From contig NZ_CP043489.1 of assembly GCF_008330945.1 (NCBI RefSeq), forward strand, positions 806,001-870,000: a stretch of DNA of 64,000 nt, given 5' to 3'. Shown here one piece after another: positions 1 to 8,441 of this stretch. Position 1 is the stretch's first letter. Each line of letters starts with the position of its first letter. This stretch comes from Labrys sp. KNU-23 (GTDB lineage Bacteria; Pseudomonadota; Alphaproteobacteria; Rhizobiales; Labraceae). Under the pieces are notes generated by a model. The model worked only from the letters and a program-made list of their open reading frames with translations, did no database searches and was not told where the DNA came from. Both the position numbers and the translations under genes were made by a program.

Positions 1-1188
1 GGTCGCTTCCTGGGTCGAGGCCTCAGGCGTGGAGCCCTTATGGGGCGTGCCGTCGGCATTGCTGTCCTTCCAGGGCGAGATCTTGAGCGAGACGATCTGG
101 GGCTTCCAGGGCCCGATGCCGTCGGCATAGGTCTTGATCTCCGCCAGGCCCTCGGGGCTCAGCATGGCGTCAAACCAGCGCGCATCGCCTGAAACCGTCC
201 AGTCGAAGGGGCGTGAATTGGTGATGTCGTCATAGAGCACCTTGCCGGTCTTCAGGTCGACACCATCCGCATCGATGAGCTGGACCTGGCGAGTTTCCAG
301 ACCGTGCTCACGCATATATTTCAGGCTGCTCGGCTCGAAGCTCTGCACCAGGATGGGAGCTTCCTTGGCATTGAGGCCATTGTCCTTGATGATCTTGATC
401 AGGGCATCCTCGAGCGGACGGCTGCCCGGCGCGCCGCAACCATTGGCGATGGCCTGTGCATTGTTCCAGGTCGGGTTCTTGGTTTCCGGGTAGATGGCGA
501 TCGGACACCCGGTCTCCTTGCTCTTGGCCCTTGCGATATCGATGATCTCCTGGAAGCTGAGCACCGGGAATTTGCCATTGAACACCTTCGGCCGCTCATT
601 GGCCGCGTCATAGGTGGTACCGGCGATCCAGTTCTTCAGCTCGGCCATGGTGAAATCGGTGATCGACCAGTCATTGGTATGGTCCTCGCCATCGACGACC
701 AGGGACTTCAACACCGATTTGGGATTGGCCGGATCGGTCAGGTCTGTGAGATATTCGGAAGGCCCGCTGGTCGGCGTCTGGGCCCATTTCACCTTGACCA
801 TGACGCCGGGCACCGCGCGCTTGCGTGCCGCGACATCGGCATTGGTCTTGGCCACTTCGGTGATGTTGGTGTTGTCGCTCAGCCAGGGATTGTGGCGCGC
901 TACCAGCACGCAATCCTTGGTCAGGTGCAGGTCCTCTTCCAGCGCATCCGTCCCGAGGGCAGCGGCCAGATCATACGAAGCCTCCGTCTCCTCGGGAACC
1001 AAACCCGGCACGCCGCGATGCCCGATCACCAGCGGTGGCTTGCCGTCCAGGGTGAGGAAGGGCCTGGCACCGGCCGGTGCGGCATTGGTTTGGGCAAGAA
1101 CCGCCGGCGGGGCGGCAAGCCCCAGGGCGGCAGCGCCAAGCAAAGCCACACCGACGCGTAGATTCCATCGCGCGCAACCATATCTCAT
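1..1188 (-). CDS. glpQ: Periplasmic glycerophosphodiester phosphodiesterase (GlpQ type), C-terminus cut by window edge
   Basis: Reads on the minus strand from an ATG at 1188 through 396 codons to the left edge without a stop, so the C-terminus is missing. Residues 1-32 form a signal peptide (Arg-rich start, hydrophobic stretch, cleavage after VLAQ). The GDPD signature is clear: HRG at 57-59 followed by a PEET motif, the acidic pair in EEDLHLTKD at 84-86, and His99 in ARHNP. The family hydrolyses glycerophosphodiesters from phospholipid headgroups to glycerol 3-phosphate and an alcohol; the GlpQ branch is periplasmic and metal dependent. It is transcribed away from the sugar transporter operon. 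No glycerol-3-phosphate transporter is visible on this side, so the pathway link is inferred from family knowledge only. Confidence 0.85.
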   Translation of the reverse strand, partial: MRYGCARWNLRVGVALLGAAALGLAAPPAVLAQTNAAPAGARPFLTLDGKPPLVIGHRGVPGLVPEETEASYDLAAALGTDALEEDLHLTKDCVLVARHNPWLSDNTNITEVAKTNADVAARKRAVPGVMVKVKWAQTPTSGPSEYLTDLTDPANPKSVLKSLVVDGEDHTNDWSITDFTMAELKNWIAGTTYDAANERPKVFNGKFPVLSFQEIIDIARAKSKETGCPIAIYPETKNPTWNNAQAIANGCGAPGSRPLEDALIKIIKDNGLNAKEAPILVQSFEPSSLKYMREHGLETRQVQLIDADGVDLKTGKVLYDDITNSRPFDWTVSGDARWFDAMLSPEGLAEIKTYADGIGPWKPQIVSLKISPWKDSNADGTPHKGSTPEASTQEAT

Positions 1189-1859
1189 GACCGGATCTCC
1201 AACCCTTTGCTCGCCTGATCTGTGAATGCCCACCCCCGGTCTTCTTGTCCCAGTTTTCTGACAACGGCATGACCTGAAGGATCGATCGTCGCTCCCAGCG
1301 CCGGTCTCTTTTCGAGGGACGCTTTTTTGGGCCGAACAGAGGAACCGGCCAGGCGGTCAGCCGGGCCCCCATTCAGGCGATCAAAAAAGTATCACCACGC
1401 CCCGTGAAACGTGGTGGCACGTAGTTTCCTCAACGGGTTAGCTTCGTGTCACTGGAGAGCCGATGGCTCAAGAGCAAGTGGCCAAGCCAAGAACACCATA
1501 CAAGGCCGGCCGCGTTTTGGGGGAGACGGTCATGCCCAGGGATCCGAACGCTGCCCGGGAGAGGCGCTGCGAGCATCATCGCCGATCCATTCCAGCGCAG
1601 CCCGAAGCGGCACCTTCCCGCATGGAAAGCGAGTCAGCACGCCACGCGAGCCGGCTTCCTCCTATTGGCAACGTCCCAGCAACACACAGTGCCTGATGGG
1701 TCGATCAAAAAATAGCAGCGCCTTGGTACCTTGCGGCCAGCCAATGCGTTGTACCGCCAAGCTCCATCCCGGAACGCGGCGGACACAAGACAGATCCCGG
1801 CCGCGCAACGTCACCATCGATCATTCCAACAATCATAAAGTCCTAGGGAGAAAGCCCGA
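1189..1859. other. Intergenic region between divergent glpQ and sugar transporter genes
   Basis: About 670 bases with no gene I can support. It must hold the divergent promoters. A 7-bp inverted repeat (CACCACG at 1393-1399, CGTGGTG at 1410-1416) is the only clear dyad. A good ribosome binding site (AGGGAG) lies just before the 1860 start. Open frames here lack family features and overlap one another. Confidence 0.5.
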
Positions 1860-2930
1860 ATGAAACTCACATCCTTGAAGTCCACCGGCGCGGCCGTCCT
1901 GGCCTTGTCCCTGCTTGGCTGCGCATCGGCCCTGGCCCAGGATGCGGCGGTCAAGGACGCCACCGTGGCGTTCCTCATGCCCGACCAGGGCTCGACCCGC
2001 TATGAAGAGCATGATCATCCCGGCTTCGTCGCCCAGATGAAGAAGCTGTGCGAGAGCTGCAAGGTGCTCTACCAGAACGCCGACGCCAACATCTCCAAGC
2101 AGCAGCAGCAATTCAATTCGGTGATCACGCAGGGCGCCAAGGTCATCGTGCTCGATCCCGTCGACTCGGCCGCGGCGGCTTCCATGGTCAAGCAGGCGCA
2201 GGGCCAAGGCATCAAGGTCATCGCCTATGACCGCCCCATCCCCGACGCCAAGGCCGATTTCTACGTGTCCTTCGACAACAAGGCGATCGGCAAGGCCATT
2301 GCCGAGTCCCTGGTCGAGCATCTGAAGGCGACCAAGGCGCCGACCGAGGATACCGGCGTGCTGCAGATCAACGGCTCGCCGACCGACGCGGCCGCCCGCC
2401 TGATCCGCGACGGCATCCATGAGGGCCTCAAGGACAGCGGCTACAAGACCCTGGCCGAGTTCGACACGCCCAACTGGCTGCCCTCCAACGCCCAGCAATG
2501 GGCCAGCGGCCAGATCTCGCGCTTCAGCAAGAAGATCGTCGGCGTGGTCGCCGCCAATGACGGCACCGGCGGCGGCGCGATCGCGGCCTTCAAGGCTGCC
2601 GGCGTCGATCCCGTGCCGCCCGTCACCGGCAATGACGCCACCCTCGCCGCCCTCCAGCTGATCATCGCCGGCGACCAGTACAACACCATCTCCAAGCCGA
2701 GCGAGATCGTCGCCGCAGCCGCAGCCGACGTCGCCGTCGAACTCCTCGCCGGCAAGACGCCCAAGGCCGAGGCCACCCTGTTCGACACCCCCTCCAAACT
2801 GTTCGTGCCGGCCATCGTGACCTCCAAGAACCTGAAGGCGGAGATCATCGACAAGAAGATCGCCACGGCCGACCAGCTCTGCGGCGGACGCTATGCCGAA
2901 GGCTGCAAGAAGCTCGGCATCACGCAGTAA
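1860..2930 (+). CDS. Sugar ABC transporter substrate-binding protein, XylF-like
   Basis: 356-residue periplasmic binding protein of the sugar-binding type 1 / XylF family. Residues 1-27 are an export signal; an LLGC sequence near residue 21 could be a lipobox, otherwise cleavage falls after ALAQ. The mature part shows the expected features: a first strand ending in FLMPDQGSTRYE, the middle DPVDSAAAASMVKQA segment, AYDRPI, and a second lobe with VAANDGTGGGAIAAFKAAG. Two Cys pairs (KLCESCK near 61 and CGGRYAEGC near the C-terminus) may form disulfides. It opens an operon with an ATPase (3231) and a permease (4061) and is separated from them by a repeat. The downstream ribitol dehydrogenase suggests that the ligand is a pentitol or related sugar rather than xylose itself; this is inference. 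Confidence 0.88.
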   Translation: MKLTSLKSTGAAVLALSLLGCASALAQDAAVKDATVAFLMPDQGSTRYEEHDHPGFVAQMKKLCESCKVLYQNADANISKQQQQFNSVITQGAKVIVLDPVDSAAAASMVKQAQGQGIKVIAYDRPIPDAKADFYVSFDNKAIGKAIAESLVEHLKATKAPTEDTGVLQINGSPTDAAARLIRDGIHEGLKDSGYKTLAEFDTPNWLPSNAQQWASGQISRFSKKIVGVVAANDGTGGGAIAAFKAAGVDPVPPVTGNDATLAALQLIIAGDQYNTISKPSEIVAAAAADVAVELLAGKTPKAEATLFDTPSKLFVPAIVTSKNLKAEIIDKKIATADQLCGGRYAEGCKKLGITQ

Positions 2931-3089
2931 GCCTGCCATCGCCCTCCCGGCCGCTCCAGGCGGCCGGGGGATTGCGGCTGCGCTCCGCTTGTTGCCGATC
3001 GTAGACTTCGGATGCCGCGCTATGGAAGCCGGCGCCGAGCCTCGTGGCATTGCCATGCCCTGCCAGCAGCCAGGCATTCCCGCGCCCCC

Positions 3090-3215
3090 AAAGCGTTTTG
3101 CGATGAGACGGCATCACCAGGAATCGCAAAGGCGCTCCAGCCAATCCATCCGATTGGCTTGGAAACAAAGAGTTAGAGCAAAACAAGCGTTCAGGCATGA
3201 ACACGCTTTTCTCCA
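3090..3215 (+). repeat. Dispersed Rhizobiales-type intergenic repeat, copy 1
   Basis: Begins AAAGCGTTTTGCGAT and contains ACAAAGAGTTAGAGCAAAAC and a terminal GCGTTCAGGC hairpin-like end. About 90 bases match the copy at 25404-25497 (reverse orientation), and shorter blocks match copies at 18131 and 19760. Here it fills the gap between the binding-protein gene and the ATPase gene of the same operon, ending about 16 bases before the ATPase start. Confidence 0.75.
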
Positions 3216-3230
3216 GGAAAGGACTCCGGC

Positions 3231-4064
3231 ATGACTGACCTTTCTGCCAGTTCCGCATCGGCCAACGCGCCCACGGGCGAGCTCATCTTGAGCCTGCGCA
3301 ATGTCTCCAAGCATTTCGGCGCCGTATCAGCGCTGACCGATATCGAGCTCGACGTCCATGCGGGCGAGGTGGTGGCACTGGTCGGTGACAACGGCGCCGG
3401 CAAGTCGACCCTCGTCAAGGTCCTGGCCGGCGTCCACCAGCCCAGCTCGGGCACCATCACCTTCCACGGCAAGCCGGTAACGCTCGCAACGCCGAGCGAC
3501 GCCCTCAATCTCGGCATCGCCACCGTCTTCCAGGATCTTGCCCTGTGCGAGAACCTCGACTCGGTCGCCAATATCTTCCTCGGCCGCGAACTCGAGCCCT
3601 ACCGGCTCGACGAGGTCTCGATGGAGATCAAGGCCTGGAAGCTGCTGAACGAATTGTCGGCCCGCATTCCAAGCGTGCGCGAACCCATCGCTTCCCTGTC
3701 GGGCGGCCAGCGCCAGACGGTCGCCATTGCCCGTTCGCTCCTGCTCGAACCCAAGATCATCCTGCTCGACGAGCCGACGGCGGCCCTTGGCGTCGCGCAG
3801 ACCGCCGAGGTGCTCGACCTCATCGAGCGCGTGCGCAACCGCGGCCTGGGCGTGGTGATGATCAGCCACAACATGGATGATGTGCGTGCCGTGGCCGACC
3901 GTATCGTGGTGCTCCGGCTCGGGCGCAACAATGGCGTGTTCTACCCCCACGATTCCCACCAGGACCTCATCAGCGCCATCACCGGAGCCGCCGAGAATTC
4001 GGTGTCCCGCCGCGCGACGCGACGCCAGGCGCAGGCCGAACAGAGCCAGGAGAGCCAGCCATGA
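3231..4064 (+). CDS. Sugar ABC transporter ATP-binding protein, single-domain
   Basis: 277 residues with one nucleotide-binding domain: Walker A GDNGAGKST near 51-59, Q-loop in TVFQDLALCENL, signature LSGGQRQ, Walker B IILLDEPTAAL, H-loop in VVMISHNMDD. It energises sugar import with the permease at 4061. XylG, RbsA and MglA carry two such domains (about 500 residues); this one has only one, like the FrcA-type ATPases of rhizobial fructose/pentose systems, so it would work as a homodimer. The start ATG at 3231 follows AGGAAAGGACTCCGGC. The stop overlaps the permease start by 4 bases, indicating translational coupling. Confidence 0.9.
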   Translation: MTDLSASSASANAPTGELILSLRNVSKHFGAVSALTDIELDVHAGEVVALVGDNGAGKSTLVKVLAGVHQPSSGTITFHGKPVTLATPSDALNLGIATVFQDLALCENLDSVANIFLGRELEPYRLDEVSMEIKAWKLLNELSARIPSVREPIASLSGGQRQTVAIARSLLLEPKIILLDEPTAALGVAQTAEVLDLIERVRNRGLGVVMISHNMDDVRAVADRIVVLRLGRNNGVFYPHDSHQDLISAITGAAENSVSRRATRRQAQAEQSQESQP

Positions 4065-5332
4065 CCAGCAATATCGAGCAGGGCCGCTCGGAACCGGGGG
4101 CCTCCAAGACGCCGCTCGACCGCGCCGATGTCCGCGTGAAGCATGATGACAGCATCGGTGGCGCCATCAGCGCCTTCATGGAACGCATACGCTCGGGCGA
4201 TCTCGGCTTCCTGCCGGTGATCGTCGGCCTGGTCCTGATCTGCATCGTGTTCCAGAGCCTGAGCCCGGTCTTCCTCTCGGCCAACAATCTGGTCAACCTG
4301 CTGTTCGACTGCTCGACGGTCGGTGTGATCGCCCTCGGCATCGTTTGCATCCTGATGCTGGGCGAGATCGACCTTTCCGTCGGCTCGGTGAGTGGCCTCT
4401 CCTCCGCGTTGCTCGGCGTGCTCTGGGTCAACATGAACTGGCCGGTCGTGCTGGCCATTCCCGCCGCGATCCTGGCGGGCATGGCGATCGGTGCCGTCTA
4501 CGCCTTCCTGTTCAACCGGTTCGGCATGCCGAGCTTCGTCGCCACCCTGGCGGGCCTGCTGGCCGTGCTCGGCCTGCAGCTCTATCTGCTCGGCTCGACC
4601 GGCTCCATCAACCTGCCCTATGGCTCTGGGGTTGTGGATTTCGGCCAGACCATGGTGATGCCCCACATCATCTCCTATGCCCTCGCCGCCATTGCCGGCG
4701 CGGTGATCTTCTATGCCGATTTCCGTACCTCGGCGCGCCGCCGCGAGGCGGGGCTATCCGCCCGCCCCTTCAGTTTCACCTTGATCCGCGCGGTTGCGAT
4801 CACCGTCGCGCTCGAGCTCATCGTGTTCTATCTCAACCAGGATCGCGGCGTGCCCTGGATGTTCACGCTGTTCGTCGCTTTGGTCGTGACGATGGACTAT
4901 GCGCTGACCCGCACCAAATGGGGCCGCTCGATGAACGCCGTCGGCGGCAATCGAGAGGCGGCCCGGCGCGCCGGCATCAATGTCCGCTTCATCTATTCTT
5001 CGGCCTTCGTGATCTGCGCCGGGCTGGCAGCCACCGGTGGCATTCTCGCCGCCGCCCGCCTCGCGTCAGCCAGCCAGCAGGCCGGCACCGGCGAGGTCAA
5101 TCTCAATGCCATCGCCTCGGCGGTCATCGGCGGCACCAGCCTGTTCGGCGGCCGCGGCAGTGCCTATTCGGCCCTGCTCGGCATCATCGTCATCCAGGCG
5201 ATTTCGAGCGGGCTGACGCTGCTCGATCTGTCCTCGTCGCTGCGCTACATGATCACCGGCGGCGTGCTCGCCATCGCCGTGATCGTCGACTCCCTGGCCC
5301 GCAGATCCCGCGTCTCCCACGGCCGTGCCTGA
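4061..5332 (+). CDS. Sugar ABC transporter permease, XylH-like
   Basis: 423-residue inner-membrane permease of the branched-chain/ribose/xylose type. About 60 cytoplasmic residues precede the first membrane segment (LPVIVGLVLICIVFQ). Family landmarks are GEIDLSVGSVSGLSSALLG, NRFGMPSFVATLAGL, and near the C-terminus AIASAVIGGTSLFGGRGS. A soluble insertion with Arg-rich residues (DFRTSARRREAG) around 220 is typical of XylH and longer than in RbsC. It is the third gene of the 1860-6181 operon. Confidence 0.9.
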   Translation: MTSNIEQGRSEPGASKTPLDRADVRVKHDDSIGGAISAFMERIRSGDLGFLPVIVGLVLICIVFQSLSPVFLSANNLVNLLFDCSTVGVIALGIVCILMLGEIDLSVGSVSGLSSALLGVLWVNMNWPVVLAIPAAILAGMAIGAVYAFLFNRFGMPSFVATLAGLLAVLGLQLYLLGSTGSINLPYGSGVVDFGQTMVMPHIISYALAAIAGAVIFYADFRTSARRREAGLSARPFSFTLIRAVAITVALELIVFYLNQDRGVPWMFTLFVALVVTMDYALTRTKWGRSMNAVGGNREAARRAGINVRFIYSSAFVICAGLAATGGILAAARLASASQQAGTGEVNLNAIASAVIGGTSLFGGRGSAYSALLGIIVIQAISSGLTLLDLSSSLRYMITGGVLAIAVIVDSLARRSRVSHGRA

Positions 5333-5452
5333 CCTGGTTTCGAGCCGGCGAGCCATTACCGATCAAGGGCTTGCCGGCACATTTTCTCAAGATACTCAAA
5401 GTCCCATCGGGAGGCATGTGCCATCCCGGAACTGAACGAGGAGACGCCATTC

Positions 5453-6181
5453 ATGGAACAGAATTTCTCGGGTAAGGTCGCAGCCGTCACTGGAGCAGCG
5501 TCGGGCATCGGCCTGGAATGCGCCAAGGCCCTGCTGGCGGCCGGCGCCCGCGTCGTCTTCGTCGACCGTGCCGAGGATACCCTCAAGACGATCTGCGCCG
5601 AACTTGGCCCGAACGCCATTCCGGTGGTGACCAACCTGCTCGATCCGGCCAGCGTATCGCGGATGATGCCGGAGATTCTCGACAAGGCCGGCCAACTCGA
5701 CATCTTCCATGCCAATGCCGGCTCCTATATCGGCGGCGAGGTCGTCGAGGGCGATCCCGACGCCTGGGACCGCATGCTCAATCTCAACATCAACGCCGCC
5801 TTCCGCACGGTGCGCGAAGTGCTGCCGCATATGGTTGAGCGCAAGACCGGCGACATCATCGTCACCTCTTCGGTCGCCGGCATGGTCCCCGTGGTGTGGG
5901 AGCCTGTTTACACCGCTTCCAAGCATGCGGTGCAGGCCTTCGTCCATACGGTCCGGCGCCAGGTCGCCAAGCACGGCATCCGTGTCGGCGCCGTGCAACC
6001 CGGACCCGTGGTCACCGCCCTGATCAGCGACTGGCCCAAGGCCAAGCTCGATGCGGCCCTGGCCGCCGGCGACCTCATGCAGCCGACGGAGGTGGCCGCG
6101 GCGGTGATGTTCATGCTCAGCCGCCCTCGCAACATCACCATCCGCGACCTGGTCATCCTGCCCCAGGCCAACGATCTCTGA
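5453..6181 (+). CDS. rbtD: Ribitol 2-dehydrogenase
   Basis: 242-residue short-chain dehydrogenase that is strikingly like enterobacterial ribitol 2-dehydrogenase RbtD as I remember it: [19 protein letters not shown] at the NAD-binding end, [14 protein letters not shown], the [18 protein letters not shown] active-site block (catalytic Tyr/Lys in YTASK), [14 protein letters not shown], and a C-terminal IRDLVILPQ. The reaction is ribitol + NAD+ to D-ribulose + NADH in the cytoplasm. It follows the sugar ABC genes after 120 bases with its own ribosome binding site (GAGGAGACG). No ribulokinase is seen nearby, so later steps must be encoded elsewhere. Confidence 0.85.
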   Translation: MEQNFSGKVAAVTGAASGIGLECAKALLAAGARVVFVDRAEDTLKTICAELGPNAIPVVTNLLDPASVSRMMPEILDKAGQLDIFHANAGSYIGGEVVEGDPDAWDRMLNLNINAAFRTVREVLPHMVERKTGDIIVTSSVAGMVPVVWEPVYTASKHAVQAFVHTVRRQVAKHGIRVGAVQPGPVVTALISDWPKAKLDAALAAGDLMQPTEVAAAVMFMLSRPRNITIRDLVILPQANDL

Positions 6182-6217
6182 CGCTCCAAGGAAACGCCGC
6201 GCCCCTTGAAAGATTGG

Positions 6218-7120
6218 TCAGTTCTGCTGGCGCACCATGTCCAGGAACCTTGCCAGGCTGGGGCTCGGCGCGTCCTCGCGGCGGGCGAGATAGAGCGGCG
6301 CGGTCAGCCGGGTCGTCTTGTCGAGCCGACGATAGACGACGCCGTTCGTCTCCAGTTTCGCCATGGAAGCCGGTACGATCGAGAGGCCGAGACCGGCCGA
6401 GACCAGGCTCAGGGTCGAGACCATACGCGGCGTTTCCTGCCCGACCATCGGGCTGAACCCTGCGGCGCGGCAGGCCGCGATGATGTCGTCATAGAGGCCC
6501 GGGCCGGAGGGCCGGCGATTGAGAACGAAGGTCTCGTTTGCAAGAGCGCCGAGCGACAGGCGTTGGCGGCGCAAGGAAGCGGCGGCAAGCGGATGATGGT
6601 CCGGCAGGGCAACCAGCATCTCCTCGACGTGGAGAGGTTCCACGATGAGTCCGTCGGGACTCGCAGCCGGTGCACGGACGAAGGCCGCGTCCAGCCGATC
6701 GGCGCGCAGCAGCTCGATGAGATCGCCCGTGCTGCCTTCCTCCAAGGTAAGCGCGATACCGGGCGCCGCCTCCCGCAGCCCGCGCATGACGGCAGAGACC
6801 AGCGGATGGAAGGCGGCCGAGGTCGTATAGCCGACCGCTAGCCTGCCCTGCTCGCCCCGCGCCGCCCTTCGCGCCGCCTCGAGCGCCGCATCGACATCTT
6901 GCAGGACGAGCCGCGCCCGTTCCACCAGCACCCGCCCCGGCTCGGTCAAGCGGACACCGCGGGGCAGGCGCTGAAACAGGGGCGCACCGACCTCACGCTC
7001 CAGCGCGCGGATCTGCTGGCTGAGCGGCGGCTGCTGGATGCCGAGGCGCTCGGCCGCCCGTGTCACATGGCCCTCATCCGCGACGGTCACGGCATAGCGA
7101 AGATGGCGTAATTCGATCAT
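6218..7120 (-). CDS. LysR-family transcriptional regulator
   Basis: 300 residues from the ATG at 7120 (MIELRHLRYAVTVADEGH); longer in-frame starts run into the intergenic dyad and are less likely. The N-terminal winged helix-turn-helix spans about 1-60 (HVTRAAERLGIQQPPLSQQIRALE), and an effector domain follows. It is divergent from the chromate transporter pair, the usual arrangement for a regulator of the neighbouring operon, with a CATATC/GATATG dyad directly upstream of its start. Confidence 0.88.
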   Translation of the reverse strand: MIELRHLRYAVTVADEGHVTRAAERLGIQQPPLSQQIRALEREVGAPLFQRLPRGVRLTEPGRVLVERARLVLQDVDAALEAARRAARGEQGRLAVGYTTSAAFHPLVSAVMRGLREAAPGIALTLEEGSTGDLIELLRADRLDAAFVRAPAASPDGLIVEPLHVEEMLVALPDHHPLAAASLRRQRLSLGALANETFVLNRRPSGPGLYDDIIAACRAAGFSPMVGQETPRMVSTLSLVSAGLGLSIVPASMAKLETNGVVYRRLDKTTRLTAPLYLARREDAPSPSLARFLDMVRQQN

Positions 7121-7122
7121 AT

Positions 7123-7139
7123 CATATCCTTTAGATATG
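7123..7139. promoter_or_regulatory. Candidate LysR operator
   Basis: Perfect inverted repeat CATATC-N5-GATATG three bases upstream of the LysR start codon, in the LysR/chromate transporter divergent gap. Its size fits LysR sites and its position suits autorepression. Confidence 0.4.
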
Positions 7140-7224
7140 GATATTACCAATACCATATATTGGACATGATGGATCTGGAAGCCTAGCCTCGGCGCCAATT
7201 CTCGAAACCAGGCCCGACATCATC

Positions 7225-7788
7225 ATGGACGCAGCAAGCCCTTCCCTCCCGATCGAGAGAAGATCGCCCGACATCGCCGACCTCTTCGGTGGTTTCCTCA
7301 CTCTGGGCCTGATCGGCTTCGGTGGCGTGCTGCCGCTGGCACGCCGCATGGTCGTGGAAGAGCGCCGCTGGTTGAGTGCGCAGGAATTCGCCGACCTCCT
7401 GGGCCTGTGCCAATTCCTGCCAGGCGGCAACATCATCAACATGTCGGTCGCCATCGGCCTGCGCTTTCGTGGCATAGCCGGCGCCTGCGCGGCTCTTCTG
7501 GGCCTGATCGCTGCTCCGACGGCAATCGTCATCGGGCTCGGCGTGCTCTATGATCGCTTCCACGCCGATCCGCATGTCCACCACCTCTTCGCCGGGCTCT
7601 CGGCCGCGGCGGCGGGGCTTCTCGTTTCGATGGCGCTCAAGGTCGCCCGACCGCTGCGGCGCGATCCCGCCGGGATCGTGATCGCCTGCGCGTGCTTCCT
7701 TGCGATCGCCGTCCTGCGCCTGCCTCTGCTCGCGACCATGCCTGTGCTGGCACCCCTCGGCATCCTCCTGGCCTGGAGGAAAGCGTGA
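7225..7788 (+). CDS. Chromate transporter, first half (short CHR type)
   Basis: 187 residues, one CHR domain. The conserved family block appears at about 30-75: GFGGVLPLARR, ERRWLSAQEF, LCQFLPGGN. Several hydrophobic membrane spans follow. Short CHR proteins work as pairs that together equal one long ChrA; the partner follows with a 1-base TGATG overlap. The system is predicted to export chromate, but family members can transport other anions, so the substrate is open. Confidence 0.87.
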   Translation: MDAASPSLPIERRSPDIADLFGGFLTLGLIGFGGVLPLARRMVVEERRWLSAQEFADLLGLCQFLPGGNIINMSVAIGLRFRGIAGACAALLGLIAAPTAIVIGLGVLYDRFHADPHVHHLFAGLSAAAAGLLVSMALKVARPLRRDPAGIVIACACFLAIAVLRLPLLATMPVLAPLGILLAWRKA

Positions 7789-8312
7789 TGGCATCGACCC
7801 TGTTGACCCTCGCCTTGATCTTCACGCAGCTTTCGCTACTCGCCTTCGGCGGCGGCAACACCATCCTGCCCGAAATGCACCGGCAGGTGGTCGACATCCA
7901 TCACTGGATGTCGGCGCAGCAATTCAGTGCGATGTTTGCCCTGGCGCAGGCCGCCCCCGGCCCGAACATGATGATCGTACCGCTCGTGGGCTGGCATGTC
8001 GCGGGATTGCCGGGCGTTCTGGTGACCTCGCTCGCCAAGTTCGGCCCCTCCTCCCTGATCACCGGTATCGCCCTCAAACTCTGGGACCGCTTCCGCGACC
8101 GGCCCTGGCGGCAGAAGGTACAGGCGGGCCTGCTGCCGATGACGGTCGGACTGGTCACGGCGAGCGCCGCCGTGATCGCCGAAGCCTCCGCCGAAACCTG
8201 GCTGCTGGCCGGCATCATCGCCGTCTCCGCCTTTCTCACGGCGACGACGCGCATCCATCCACTGCTGGTGCTGGCGGGAGGCGCCGCGATCGGCCTGAGC
8301 GGGTTGACGTAG
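7788..8312 (+). CDS. Chromate transporter, second half (short CHR type)
   Basis: 174 residues from the ATG that overlaps the upstream stop codon; an earlier in-frame ATG would overlap the first gene by almost 100 bases and is rejected. The CHR block is AFGGGNTILPEM, HHWMSAQQF, LAQAAPGPNM. Membrane spans alternate with short loops. It is coupled to the first half, consistent with a heterodimeric antiporter. A palindromic repeat begins immediately after the stop codon. Confidence 0.87.
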   Translation: MASTLLTLALIFTQLSLLAFGGGNTILPEMHRQVVDIHHWMSAQQFSAMFALAQAAPGPNMMIVPLVGWHVAGLPGVLVTSLAKFGPSSLITGIALKLWDRFRDRPWRQKVQAGLLPMTVGLVTASAAVIAEASAETWLLAGIIAVSAFLTATTRIHPLLVLAGGAAIGLSGLT

Positions 8313-8317
8313 AATTT

Positions 8318-8413
8318 GGATTTGGAGTGTCAGCCTCCGGCTGACATCCTGCCAGCCGGCAAGCGCTTGGTTCTCAATTCAAGATGTCAGGCGGAGGCTG
8401 ACACTCCAAATCC
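8318..8413. repeat. Palindromic intergenic repeat, copy 1
   Basis: The outer arms (8318-8338 and 8393-8413) are perfect 21-base inverted repeats containing GGAGTGTCAGCCT / AGGCTGACACTCC. An inner GGCTGACATCCTGC and CCGGCAAG block lies between. A second, diverged copy is at 49214-49324. Both sit between the 3' ends of convergent genes, so the hairpin probably ends transcription from both sides. Confidence 0.85.
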
Positions 8414-8441
8414 TGCTCGGACGAAAACCGCAACTCCAGTA

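Noticed and set aside
8318..8413. Possible insertion-sequence ends because of the 21-base inverted arms
   Set aside because: Only about 50 bases lie between the arms, with no transposase and no visible target duplication; a REP/MITE-like element explains it better.
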